Under the pieces are notes generated by a model. The model ran no database searches. It had not been told where the DNA came from and saw nothing but the letters and a program-made list of their open reading frames with translations. The position numbers and the translations under genes were made by a program. From positions 1-64,000 of the forward strand of contig NZ_JACDIT010000010.1 of assembly GCF_013839445.1 (NCBI RefSeq): 64,000 bases of DNA, given 5' to 3'. This DNA is from Chthonobacter albigriseus. GTDB taxonomy: Bacteria > Pseudomonadota > Alphaproteobacteria > Rhizobiales > Pleomorphomonadaceae. Numbering within the stretch: the first letter of the stretch is position 1; each line of letters opens with the position of its first letter. Below, in pieces: positions 20,817-28,436 of this stretch.

Positions 20817-21215
20817 ATGAATCTCTCTCCGCTTCTTTCCGCCCCGCCGGCCGTGTTCTGGCACGCCGTCGCGGCCCTCATGGCGCTTGGGCTTGGCGTT
20901 CTCCAGATGGTGGGGCGAAAAGGCACGACGGCGCACCGCGTGCTGGGATGGAGCTGGGTGGGCCTGATGCTGGCCGCTGCGGGATCCTCCTTCTGGATCC
21001 ACGGCATCGACCAGTTCATGGGGTTCAGCTTCATCCACGTGCTGTCCGTATGGACGCTTTTGAACGTCCCGCTCGCCGTCTGGTTCGCCCGTACCGGCCG
21101 GGTGCCAGCCCACGCGCGGGCGATGACGTGGCTCTTCTGGGCCGCGCTGGTCGGTGCCGGCATCTTCACCTTGATGCCGGGGCGGCGAATGGGGCAGGTG
21201 GTGTTCGGCTGGTAA
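20817..21215 (+). CDS. DUF2306-type four-helix membrane protein
   Basis: A 132-residue protein with four predicted membrane helices (about residues 10-30, 42-60, 68-88 and 100-120) and conserved His residues (FWHAVAALMALGLGVLQM, HRVLGWSWVGLM, SFIHVLSVWTL). This pattern fits the DUF2306 membrane family, sometimes proposed to bind haem, which is not shown here. It lies 79 bp after ssb on the same strand. Confidence 0.7.
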   Translation: MNLSPLLSAPPAVFWHAVAALMALGLGVLQMVGRKGTTAHRVLGWSWVGLMLAAAGSSFWIHGIDQFMGFSFIHVLSVWTLLNVPLAVWFARTGRVPAHARAMTWLFWAALVGAGIFTLMPGRRMGQVVFGW

Positions 21216-21583
21216 CCGAGCGGCACGGCCGCCGGCTTGTCTTCCACCTCCGCCGCGGACCGGCGCTGCGCTCCCGCAAAGCCGACATCCCGACCGGAGC
21301 CGGCCTCCCGATCACCCCGTAGGCGTGTCGGCCCCGGCATGGGGCGGGGCTTTCGCAGCCGCGCGCAATTGGATGTCGTGAAGGGTTGAACCGGACCCCC
21401 GCCTTGGGTTATCCGCTCGGGCCTGACCGTGGCCGTCCGAGCGGCCCGATGGAGTCTTGATGCCGGAGATTGCCGGAAACCGCTGACGTCCCGTTGATCG
21501 GGACGGGAAACATGCAGCCGCCGAACCGCCCCGCGGATAGGCGCCGCTGCTTTGCGGTTTTTCTACTCCGGACTTCATCCATC
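21216..21583. other. Intergenic region with no supported gene
   Basis: This 368-bp stretch holds short GC-rich inverted repeats such as CCCGTTGATCGGGACGGG (21491-21508). Open frames here have no ribosome site or protein-like composition. The promoter of the YjhX gene should be here; TTTGCGGTTTTTCTACTCC (21551-21569) is its most AT-rich part, but no pair of boxes could be fixed. Confidence 0.4.
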
Positions 21584-21841
21584 ATGAACATATCCAAGCT
21601 GGAACAGCGCGTGCTGCACGTGCTCGCCCAGGGCGGCCACATCCGCCACCGCCGCGACGACGGCGGACGCATCGTCGCGGTCGAGTGCTGGACGCGCGAC
21701 GGCACGCTTCTCGGCGATTGCACGCTGGACCTCTTCAGGAAACTGAAGCGGCGACGGCTCGTCGAGTCACGCGCAAGCGGGCCGTATCGCATCTCGATGC
21801 TCGGCCGCATCTCGGTGCGCAGCCAACCTGACAACCGGTGA
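21584..21841 (+). CDS. YjhX family (UPF0386) protein
   Basis: An 85-residue protein matching YjhX along its length: [38 protein letters not shown] and [14 protein letters not shown] follow the family pattern, ending SQPDNR. E. coli YjhX is described as the toxin of a pair with the acetyltransferase YjhQ and is thought to act on topoisomerase I. No YjhQ-like gene is nearby, so this copy is either harmless, regulated differently or has another role. It converges on a small gene with an 11-bp gap. Confidence 0.82.
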   Translation: MNISKLEQRVLHVLAQGGHIRHRRDDGGRIVAVECWTRDGTLLGDCTLDLFRKLKRRRLVESRASGPYRISMLGRISVRSQPDNR

Positions 21842-21852
21842 TGCGGCGCCGG

Positions 21853-22107
21853 CTACACGAAATCGGACGGACCGGCATCGCCCGGCCCGTCCTCGTCCTC
21901 ATCCTCGGCAAGGAGGATGTCGATCACTGCGGCCGCAAGGCCGGACGCGGGCTTCCGGCCGGCGTTCGCCTGCGCTTCGTCCGCATTGATCCAGGCCATC
22001 GCCTCGATGATCTCCGCGCGATTGGCACCGATGCGCAGCACCTCCGCCGCCGTTGCCTCGTCCACCGGGCCGATCAGGTCCCGGATTTCGCTCAACGAAA
22101 GGGCCAT
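21853..22107 (-). CDS. Small acidic protein of unknown function
   Basis: An 84-residue protein. The first half is predicted helical with a repeated helix-turn look (LSEIRDLIGPVDEATAAEVL, GANRAEIIEAMAWINADEAQ); the tail is very acidic (LLAEDEDEDGPGD). There are no Cys residues, signal peptide or membrane segments. I do not recognise it. Its convergent neighbour is the YjhX toxin-family gene. An acidic small protein beside a toxin is suggestive of an antidote, but the opposite strand and lack of any family match make that only a guess. Confidence 0.65.
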   Translation of the reverse strand: MALSLSEIRDLIGPVDEATAAEVLRIGANRAEIIEAMAWINADEAQANAGRKPASGLAAAVIDILLAEDEDEDGPGDAGPSDFV

Positions 22108-22177
22108 GGTCGTCTCCTCCGCCGGATCCCCACCGCACGGATCGGCAGAAGGCAGATGGGCCCGATTGGTCCGCCGC

Positions 22178-23092
22178 TCAACCCTCGACCGGCGCGGAAC
22201 CGGCGGCGGCCAGCACGACCTCCACGTTGGCCCGGTGGACGGCGGCGTAGGGCTCGAACCAGGTAAGCGCGCCGGAGGCGAGATCGTCGGCGATGAAGTC
22301 CCGCAGATCCTCGGCGGCAAGCGCCGGGTCCGACGGACAGCGCAGCAGCTTGCGCACGTAGCGCTCTGTGGCGGCGATCAGTGACGGATCGTAGCCGCCG
22401 GCGGCAATCACCGCCTCTGCGCCATGGTTAGGCAGGATGCGCGTGGCGCCGAACCGCGGCATCGCCTGGAGATCCCGGAGGTGCTCGGCCAGCCGTTCGG
22501 CCTCGCTGACGAAGGTGACGGTGTCTTCCAGCGTGTCGCCACAGAGGAGCAGCCGCCGGCTCGCGATCCAGAGCAATGTGCCGTCCCGGCTGTGGATGTC
22601 CGCCTGGTGGAGTTCGACGTCGATCGACCCGACGCTCAGGGACAGCGTGTTCTCGAACAACCGCGTCGGCATCACGAGCGGCGCGATCGGCGGGGTGCCG
22701 GTCTCCAGCTTGACCCGGTTCTCGGCCATAAGGTCGGCGGTGGCGCGGTTGGCGATGATCTCGCAGTCACGGAACACCGCGTTGCCGGCGACGTGGTCGT
22801 CGTGCCAGTGGCTGAGGACGACGCGGATGTCGCGGACTCCGAGCCCCTCCAGATGGCTTCGGATCAGGCGGGCGTGGGCCTCGGAGATGTGGGTGTCGTA
22901 GACCAGCGCCGCCTCACCGCTCACCAGCGCGTAGGAGGCGATGCCGACTTCGTAGGCGCCGTCGTCCAGCCAGTTCGGCGCGGCCGAATAGGCGCGCACG
23001 CCCGGAATGCGGCCGTCGTAGTAGGCGTAGACGCCCTCCGCCGGGGTAAGAATGCGGATCGTGGCGCCAAGTTCGGCCTGCGTCTCGGCCAT
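22178..23092 (-). CDS. MBL-fold metallo-hydrolase
   Basis: A 304-residue metallo-beta-lactamase-fold enzyme. The metal motif is VVLSHWHDDHVAGN (HxHxDH), with LPNHGAE as the later His motif and LLLCGDTLEDTVTF as the bridging Asp motif. No signal peptide is seen, so it is cytosolic. The family covers hydrolases of many small molecules; the substrate cannot be told. It lies 11 bp downstream of the marC-like gene on the same strand. Confidence 0.85.
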   Translation of the reverse strand: MAETQAELGATIRILTPAEGVYAYYDGRIPGVRAYSAAPNWLDDGAYEVGIASYALVSGEAALVYDTHISEAHARLIRSHLEGLGVRDIRVVLSHWHDDHVAGNAVFRDCEIIANRATADLMAENRVKLETGTPPIAPLVMPTRLFENTLSLSVGSIDVELHQADIHSRDGTLLWIASRRLLLCGDTLEDTVTFVSEAERLAEHLRDLQAMPRFGATRILPNHGAEAVIAAGGYDPSLIAATERYVRKLLRCPSDPALAAEDLRDFIADDLASGALTWFEPYAAVHRANVEVVLAAAGSAPVEG

Positions 23093-23103
23093 GTGCGGGC
23101 TCC

Positions 23104-23766
23104 TCAAGCCATGATCGCCTTGACGCCATCCGCCACGAACTGGACGGCGAGCGCGGACAGGAGCACGCCGAGCAGGCGGGTGAGAACGCTGCGGCCGGTG
23201 TCGCCGAGGTAGCGGTCGACACGGTCCGACGCGATGAAGACGAGGAGGCAGGAGCCGATCATCAGGACGATCAGCCCGACCAGCATGGCGAGCCAGAGAA
23301 GATCCTGAGCCTCGCTGGCGAGCAGGATGGTGGCGCTGATAGCCCCGGGCCCCGCGATCAGCGGGATCGCCAGCGGAAACACCGCGATGTGGCGGAGGTC
23401 CTCGCCGGTTGCACCATGCGGGCGCGGTCCCTCGCCGCGCTCCTGCGCCAGTGCCTGTTCGGCGGAGGCCTGCTTCCGCTTGTCGCGCTTTTCGAACACC
23501 ATCTCGAAGGCGATCCAGAAGAGCAGCAGGCCGCCCGCGATGCGGAACGCCGGCAGCGAGATGCCGAGGAAGGTGAGTACCGTGGTGCCGGTCAACGCGA
23601 ACCCGATCAGGATCGCTCCGGCGATCACCGAACCCCGGATCGCGATCGTCCGCCGCATGGCGGGCGCGGCCCCGCGCGTAACGCCGAGGAAGATGGGCGC
23701 AAGCCCCATCGGGTCGATGGTGACGAGCAGCGTGGCGAATGCATTGAGCAGAAAATCGTCGAGCAT
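23104..23766 (-). CDS. MarC family membrane protein
   Basis: A 220-residue integral membrane protein of the MarC/YhgN family. Six hydrophobic segments are split by a charged loop (FEKRDKRKQASAEQALAQER, about residues 86-105). The family marks TIDPMGLAPIFLG and IPLIAGPGAISATILL are present. The molecular function of the family is not settled; its old link to antibiotic resistance was not upheld. It is divergent from uraD across a 126-bp gap. Confidence 0.88.
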   Translation of the reverse strand: MLDDFLLNAFATLLVTIDPMGLAPIFLGVTRGAAPAMRRTIAIRGSVIAGAILIGFALTGTTVLTFLGISLPAFRIAGGLLLFWIAFEMVFEKRDKRKQASAEQALAQERGEGPRPHGATGEDLRHIAVFPLAIPLIAGPGAISATILLASEAQDLLWLAMLVGLIVLMIGSCLLVFIASDRVDRYLGDTGRSVLTRLLGVLLSALAVQFVADGVKAIMA

Positions 23767-23892
23767 GCGCCCTCCCGGTTGCTGGGCCACCATGGGCGGG
23801 GAAGCGGGGGCTTGGCAAGCCGTTCCACTGGTGCCGGCCTCGGGATCAACGGTTGCCACTTTGCCCTGCACGGCGATATGACTGGCCGAGCC

Positions 23893-24417
23893 ATGACCGA
23901 TCGCTTTCCCATGTCCCTGGCCGACGTGAACGGCCTTTCCCCCGCCGCCTTCGTGGACGCGTTCGGCGACGTCGCCGAACACTCGCCGTGGGTGGCCGCC
24001 GCGGCCGCAGGCGAGCGGCCTTTCGCAAGCCGCGACCAGTTCGTGGCCGTGTTCGAGGACGTGCTGCGCGAAGCCGACCCGGACGACAAGCTGGCTCTTG
24101 TGCGCGCCCACCCGGACCTTGCCGGCCGTGCGGCAATGGCGGGCGAGGTGGCCGACGATTCCAAGCGCGAACAGAGGGGCGCAGGCCTCGACCGGCTGAC
24201 GGCCGAGGAGTTCGCCCGCTTCACCGCGCTCAACGACCGCTACCGCACCACCTTCGGCTTCCCCTTCATCTTCGCCGTGAAAGGCGCCACCAAGGACATG
24301 ATCCTGGCCGCCTTCGAGGCGCGGGTGGAGAACGACCCGGCGACCGAGTTCGAGACCGCCGTTACCCAGGTGGCGCGGATCTTCCGCTTCCGGATCGAGG
24401 ACCGGGTTCTGCCGTGA
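23893..24417 (+). CDS. uraD: OHCU decarboxylase (UraD)
   Basis: A 174-residue 2-oxo-4-hydroxy-4-carboxy-5-ureidoimidazoline decarboxylase, the last step from urate to S-allantoin. Family marks are LVRAHPDLAGRAAM (catalytic His), EQRGAGLDRLTAEEF and LNDRYRTTFGFPFIFAVKG. The ATG at 23893 is chosen; ATGs at 23878 and 23926 are alternatives. The stop overlaps the next gene's GTG start (GTGA), so the three purine-catabolism genes are probably one operon. No urate oxidase or HIU hydrolase lies in the window. Confidence 0.88.
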   Translation: MTDRFPMSLADVNGLSPAAFVDAFGDVAEHSPWVAAAAAGERPFASRDQFVAVFEDVLREADPDDKLALVRAHPDLAGRAAMAGEVADDSKREQRGAGLDRLTAEEFARFTALNDRYRTTFGFPFIFAVKGATKDMILAAFEARVENDPATEFETAVTQVARIFRFRIEDRVLP

Positions 24418-25685
24418 CGAGCGCCTCCACCGCCGAACTGGGCCGCCGCGCCCAGGCCATGCTCGACGCGCTGGCCGCGATCACCGACGAGGACGGCCGG
24501 ATCACGCGGCTCTATCTCTCGCCCGCCCACCGGCGCGCGGTGGACCTCGTGGCGCGCTGGATGCGGGAAGCCGGCATGGCGGTCAGCATCGATCCGCTGG
24601 GCACCGTGCGTGGGGCGACGCCGCCGGGCGCGCCGGGACCACGGGCGAACCGCCGCTTCCTGGTCGGCTCGCACATCGACACCGTGGTGGACGCCGGTCG
24701 CTACGACGGCACGCTCGGCGTCGTCGCCGGGATCCTGGCGATGCAGGAGGTCGCCGCCCGCGGCATCAGGCTGCCGTTCGGCGTCGACGTGCTCGCCTTC
24801 GGCGACGAGGAGGGCGTGCGGTTTCCGACCACGCTAGCCTCGTCGAGCGCCGTCGCGGGAACGCTGAAGCCCGCGGATCTCACGGCCGCCGACACCGACG
24901 GCATCACGGTCCGCCAGGCGCTCGCCGACTTCGGGCTCGACCCGGACCGCATCGCCGACGCCGCCTATTCCCGGGACGACGTGCTCGGCTACCTGGAGGT
25001 CCACATCGAGCAGGGGCCGGTGCTGGAGATCGAGAACCTGCCGCTCGGCGTGGTGACCTCGATAGCCGGCCAGTCCCGTTTCCACGTCACCGTGACGGGC
25101 GATGCGGGCCATGCCGGCACTGTGCCGATGACCATGCGCCGCGACGCGCTCGCCGCCAGCGCGGAGATGATGCTCGCCATCGAGGAGGTCGCCCGCGCCG
25201 GCCGCGCCGACCAGATGGTGGCGACGGTCGGCCGGCTCAGCCTGGAGCCGGGCGCGGTGAACGTGATTCCCCGCCGGGTCAGCTTCACGCTCGACATCCG
25301 CGCCGAGAGCGACGCGCCACGACTGGCCGCCATCGAGGAGATCCGCCGCCGTTTCCGGGCGGTCGCCGAACGCCGCAACGTCGGCTTCCTGATGGACCGC
25401 TACCATGACACGCCGACCACGCCGTGCGGCGAACCGATCCGCGGCGCCTTCGCTGCGGCGGTCGAGAGCTTGGGCCTGCCGGTGCAGGCTCTCACCTCCG
25501 GCGCCGGCCACGACGGGCACGCGATGCACGCGCTCTGCGACATCGGCATGCTGTTCGTCCGCTGCCGCGCTGGTATAAGTCACAGCCCGAACGAATATGC
25601 CGAGGCGAGCGACATGGGGCTCGCCGTGGAAGCGCTGATCCGCGCGCTCACCGCACTTGCCGAGGCCGAGGGAGAGAACCGATGA
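24414..25685 (+). CDS. Zn-dependent amidohydrolase, allantoate/carbamoylase family
   Basis: A 423-residue M20-type hydantoinase/carbamoylase. Metal and substrate motifs are complete: VGSHIDTVVDAGRYDGTLGV, FGDEEGVRF, EVHIEQGPVLE, DAGHAGTVPM, SGAGHDGHAM and the terminal GISHSPNEY. Allantoate amidohydrolase (AllC) is the most likely role given uraD directly upstream, but N-carbamoyl-amino-acid hydrolases look the same at this level. It starts with GTG overlapping the uraD stop and ends overlapping the next start (ATGA). Confidence 0.85.
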   Translation: MTSASTAELGRRAQAMLDALAAITDEDGRITRLYLSPAHRRAVDLVARWMREAGMAVSIDPLGTVRGATPPGAPGPRANRRFLVGSHIDTVVDAGRYDGTLGVVAGILAMQEVAARGIRLPFGVDVLAFGDEEGVRFPTTLASSSAVAGTLKPADLTAADTDGITVRQALADFGLDPDRIADAAYSRDDVLGYLEVHIEQGPVLEIENLPLGVVTSIAGQSRFHVTVTGDAGHAGTVPMTMRRDALAASAEMMLAIEEVARAGRADQMVATVGRLSLEPGAVNVIPRRVSFTLDIRAESDAPRLAAIEEIRRRFRAVAERRNVGFLMDRYHDTPTTPCGEPIRGAFAAAVESLGLPVQALTSGAGHDGHAMHALCDIGMLFVRCRAGISHSPNEYAEASDMGLAVEALIRALTALAEAEGENR

Positions 25686-26899
25686 GATCGTTGATCGAGG
25701 CCGCCTTCGACGAGGAGGTCGCGTTCCTGAAGGCCATCGTGAAGGTGCCGAGCGACAACCCGCCCGGCGACTGCGACCGGCACGCGGAGGTCACCGCGGC
25801 CCTGCTCGAGGCCGCCGGTTTCGAGGTGGAGCGTCACCCGGTGCCCGAGCCCTTCGTGCGCCAGCACGGCATGAAGTCGGTCACCAACCTGATCGTCCGG
25901 CACGTGTTCGGCGAGGGCAGGGGCCCTGTGATCGCCATGAACGCCCACGGCGACGTGGTGCCCCCGGGCGAAGGCTGGACCGCCGATCCCTATGGCGCCG
26001 AGGAGCGCGGCGGCTCGATATACGGCCGCGGCGTCGCGGTGTCGAAGTCCGATTTCGCCACCTACGCCTACGCGCTGAAGGCGCTGATCGCCAGCGGCGC
26101 GGACCTCGACGGCACGATCGAACTGCACCTGACCTATGACGAGGAGGCAGGCGGCTTCGTCGGTCCGAAATGGCTGCTGGAGCAGGGGCTCTCCAAGCCC
26201 GACTACGCCTTCTCCGCCGGCTTCTCCTACGCCATCACCACCGCTCACAACGGCTGCCTCCACCTGGAGATCGTCGTCCGTGGCCGGCAGGCGCACGCCG
26301 CGATGCCCGAGACCGGCGTCGACGCCCTGGAAAGCGCGGTGCCGATCCTCCAGGCCCTTTATGGGGAGCGCCACCGCCTGGGCGCCACCACGTCCGCGCA
26401 GAAGGGCATCGGCTCGCCCAAGCTGACGGTCGGGCTGATTTCCGGCGGCATCAACACCAACGTGGTGCCCGACCGCATCGTGATGCGCCTCGACCGCCGG
26501 CTGATCCCGGAGGAGAACGGCCTGGAGGTGGAGGCCGCGCTGATCAAGCTGGTGGAGGCCGCGGCGCCGAAGCTGCCGGGCCTGGAGGTGGAGTGCCGGC
26601 GCATCATGCTGGCCGAGCCGCTGCGCCCGCAGCCCGGCGTCGACAAGCTGGTCACCGCGGTGCAGACCCACGCCACGCGCGTCCTCGGCGTCGACGTGCA
26701 GCCGACCGGCGTGCCGCTCTACACCGACGCGCGCCACTACTCCGCGGCGGGCATCCCGACCATCCTCTACGGCGCCGGACCGCGCTCCATCCTGGAGGCC
26801 AACGCCCACGCCGCCGACGAGCATCTGAAGCTCTCCGACCTCAAGGCGGCGACAGAAGTGGTGGCGCTGGCGCTCGCTGACCTGCTGAAGAAGGGCTGA
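25682..26899 (+). CDS. M20 family metallopeptidase/deacylase with altered metal site
   Basis: A 405-residue ArgE/DapE-type protein. The catalytic domain has NAHGDVVPPGEGW (first His), YDEEAGG (catalytic and ligand Glu) and AHAADEHLKL (last His). The bridging Asp normally in GRGxxDxK is not there: the sequence reads GRGVAVSKSD, with Val in that place. The lid domain includes GRQAHAAMPETGVDA and GGINTNVVPD. The ATG overlaps the upstream stop by four bases, so it belongs with purine breakdown or a related ureido compound. Its exact substrate is unknown. Confidence 0.8.
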   Translation: MRSLIEAAFDEEVAFLKAIVKVPSDNPPGDCDRHAEVTAALLEAAGFEVERHPVPEPFVRQHGMKSVTNLIVRHVFGEGRGPVIAMNAHGDVVPPGEGWTADPYGAEERGGSIYGRGVAVSKSDFATYAYALKALIASGADLDGTIELHLTYDEEAGGFVGPKWLLEQGLSKPDYAFSAGFSYAITTAHNGCLHLEIVVRGRQAHAAMPETGVDALESAVPILQALYGERHRLGATTSAQKGIGSPKLTVGLISGGINTNVVPDRIVMRLDRRLIPEENGLEVEAALIKLVEAAAPKLPGLEVECRRIMLAEPLRPQPGVDKLVTAVQTHATRVLGVDVQPTGVPLYTDARHYSAAGIPTILYGAGPRSILEANAHAADEHLKLSDLKAATEVVALALADLLKKG

Positions 26900-26918
26900 G
26901 CGGCTCGCCGCTCGGCCT

Positions 26919-27716
26919 TCAAGGCGCGTCGAACCCGAACGTGGCGACCACCGGCACGTGGTCTGACGGCTTCTCCCAGCCGCGGACCCGGGAGACGATC
27001 TCGCAGGCCTGGAGGCGGTCCGCCGCCTCCGGCGAGAGGAGCAGGTGGTCGATGCGGATGCCCCAGTTCTTCTGCCAAGCGCCCGCCTGATAGTCCCAGA
27101 AGGTGTAGCGGCCGGGCTGATCGTCCACCGCGCGGAAGGCGTCGGTGAGGCCGAGGTTCTTCAGCGCGCGGAACGCCATGCGGCTTTCCGGTTGGAACAG
27201 CGCGTCGTTCACCCACATGCGCGGATCGTGGCAATCCCAGGTCTCCGGGATCACGTTGTAGTCGCCGGCCAGCACCAGCGGCTCTTCGAGCCGCAGTCGG
27301 TCCGCAGCATAGGCGCGCAGCCGCTCCATCCAGGCGAGCTTGTACTCGAACTTCTCCGTGCCGATCGGATTGCCGTTCGGCAGGTAGAGCGAGGCGACGC
27401 GCACGACCCCGCCCTTCACCGAGATCACGCCCTCGATGAACCGCGACTGCACATCTCCCTCGTCGCCCGGCAGCCCGCGCGTGACCTCGTCGAGGGGCAA
27501 CTTCGACAGGAGCGCGACGCCGTTGAATCCCTTCTGCCCATGGGTCGCCACGTTGTAGCCCAGCTGCTCGAACTCGGAGGCCGGGAACTGCTCGTCCACC
27601 GACTTGATCTCCTGCAGGCAGACCACGTCCGGGCCGTCCTCCTTCAGCCAGGTGAGGGCGGTCTCCAGGCGGGCCTTCACGCCGTTGATGTTCCAGGTGG
27701 CGATGGTCAAGGGCAA
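26919..27716 (-). CDS. xth: Exodeoxyribonuclease III
   Basis: A 265-residue AP endonuclease/3' exonuclease of base-excision repair. Family motifs run in order: TWNINGVKARL, CLQEIKS (metal Glu), YLPNG, AGDYNVIPE, TFWDYQAGAW and the C-terminal RIDHLLLSP and PSDHVPV (catalytic Asp-His). It converges on the M20 gene; the hairpin GAGCGG-CTCG-CCGCTC (26898-26913) between them lacks a T run but may end both transcripts. Confidence 0.93.
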   Translation of the reverse strand: MPLTIATWNINGVKARLETALTWLKEDGPDVVCLQEIKSVDEQFPASEFEQLGYNVATHGQKGFNGVALLSKLPLDEVTRGLPGDEGDVQSRFIEGVISVKGGVVRVASLYLPNGNPIGTEKFEYKLAWMERLRAYAADRLRLEEPLVLAGDYNVIPETWDCHDPRMWVNDALFQPESRMAFRALKNLGLTDAFRAVDDQPGRYTFWDYQAGAWQKNWGIRIDHLLLSPEAADRLQACEIVSRVRGWEKPSDHVPVVATFGFDAP

Positions 27717-28042
27717 GGCGGCATCCTCGATAGATGAATCTCGGCGGCGGGCCGGCAGTGTGGTCGAGCCGGGCGATCGATGAAAGAGGATCGCCGGCGG
27801 TTCTAACCGTCTTTAGCAGTTCTGTGGCCTGTCCGGAGGGTCAGGAAGGCCCAAGCTCGCTGAACGGCGCACGACACGGCCTGGGAGTGGACCGTCGCCC
27901 CCTTCGGCGAGGAGTTCGCCGACACCGAGCGCGTCCACCAGGTCAAGCTGATCCGCAGCGTGGCCATCGACCTTCACTGACCATCGCCGTCATCGTGGTG
28001 AGTAGAACCTCGTTTCTATCTCGTCCACCTCTGGCGTTTACC
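27717..28042. other. Intergenic region with a possible coding remnant
   Basis: No complete gene was found here. The plus-strand frame 27864-27980, listed separately, is the only stretch with protein-like codon use. The rest, up to the inverted repeat at 28043, is unremarkable and becomes AT-richer toward the candidate RNA promoter. Confidence 0.4.
27864..27980 (+). pseudogene. Possible C-terminal remnant of an unidentified gene
   Basis: Between an in-frame stop at 27861 and a stop at 27978 this frame reads TAHDTAWEWTVAPFGEEF and continues ADTERVHQVKLIRSVAIDLH, with third positions mostly G or C as in real genes here. There is no start codon or ribosome site. It may be the tail of a deleted gene or chance. 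Not identified. Confidence 0.3.
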
Positions 28043-28081
28043 TTAACCGTTCACTACATATCCAGTGACGGCTAATGTTAA
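28043..28081. promoter_or_regulatory. Interrupted inverted repeat upstream of candidate RNA
   Basis: TTAAC (28043-28047) pairs with GTTAA (28077-28081), and inside it CCGT-T-CACT pairs with AGTG-A-CGG (28047-28071). The site lies just upstream of the proposed promoter of the RNA at 28128 and could be an operator. Confidence 0.35.
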
Positions 28082-28094
28082 AGCTTGAATCATT

Positions 28095-28121
28095 TGCGGT
28101 TTCGCCGCGGCTGCGCTAGCT
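28095..28121 (+). promoter_or_regulatory. Candidate promoter of the structured RNA
   Basis: TTGCGG (28094-28099) and CTAGCT (28116-28121) are separated by 16 bases, close to the alphaproteobacterial housekeeping pattern CTTGAC-N17-CTATAT. Transcription would start near 28128. Confidence 0.4.
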
Positions 28122-28127
28122 TCAACT

Positions 28128-28369
28128 CATGAAGAGATCTGGAACGGACAGCGGCGACGAAGTCTCCACTCCAGATCATCAAAGCAACCCCTACGGTTCG
28201 CTCAGGTCCGCCGCATCTCCTGAGTCCGTAGGGAAAGGCCGGTCGGTCACGGGAAGAGTGGCCTCCTCGTTGATCCGTGGTCGACCGGCCACCATTTCTT
28301 GACCTGACGTATTTCGAGCTGTCGCAATAATGACCTGAAGAGCCCGGCATCCCCACCGGGCTCTTTTTT
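28128..28369 (+). ncRNA. Candidate structured small RNA, about 240 nt
   Basis: Three perfect stems precede an intrinsic terminator. Stem 1 is GATCTGGA (28136-28143) with TCCAGATC (28170-28177). Stem 2 is CCCTACGG (28189-28196) with CCGTAGGG (28226-28233), closed inside by CTCAGG/CCTGAG. Stem 3 is GGCCGGTCG (28237-28245) with CGACCGGCC (28282-28290), plus inner CACGG/CCGTG; its loop has CCTCCTCG, an anti-Shine-Dalgarno-like run. An ATG at 28129 opens a 57-codon frame ending at 28302, but without a ribosome site unless it is leaderless. I do not recognise it as 6S, SRP, RNase P or tmRNA. Confidence 0.6.
28339..28369 (+). terminator. Strong intrinsic terminator
   Basis: AGAGCCCGG (28339-28347) pairs perfectly with CCGGGCTCT (28356-28364) across an eight-base loop and runs straight into six T residues. 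No annotated plus-strand gene precedes it, which is the main support for the RNA called at 28128. Confidence 0.9.
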
Positions 28370-28436
28370 CATGCGCGCAGCTCTGTCCGGCCGACCACGA
28401 CCGGGATGCGGCCGGACCGGCGGCAACGCTTGGCGA

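Noticed and set aside
21853-22107. Calling the acidic small protein an antitoxin
   Set aside because: It is on the opposite strand from the YjhX gene and matches no antidote family I know. Left as unknown.
28129-28302. Annotating a 57-residue protein in place of the RNA
   Set aside because: No ribosome site, odd Ser/Gly-rich composition, and the frame is covered by perfect stems. It is kept only as a possible leaderless reading in the RNA entry.
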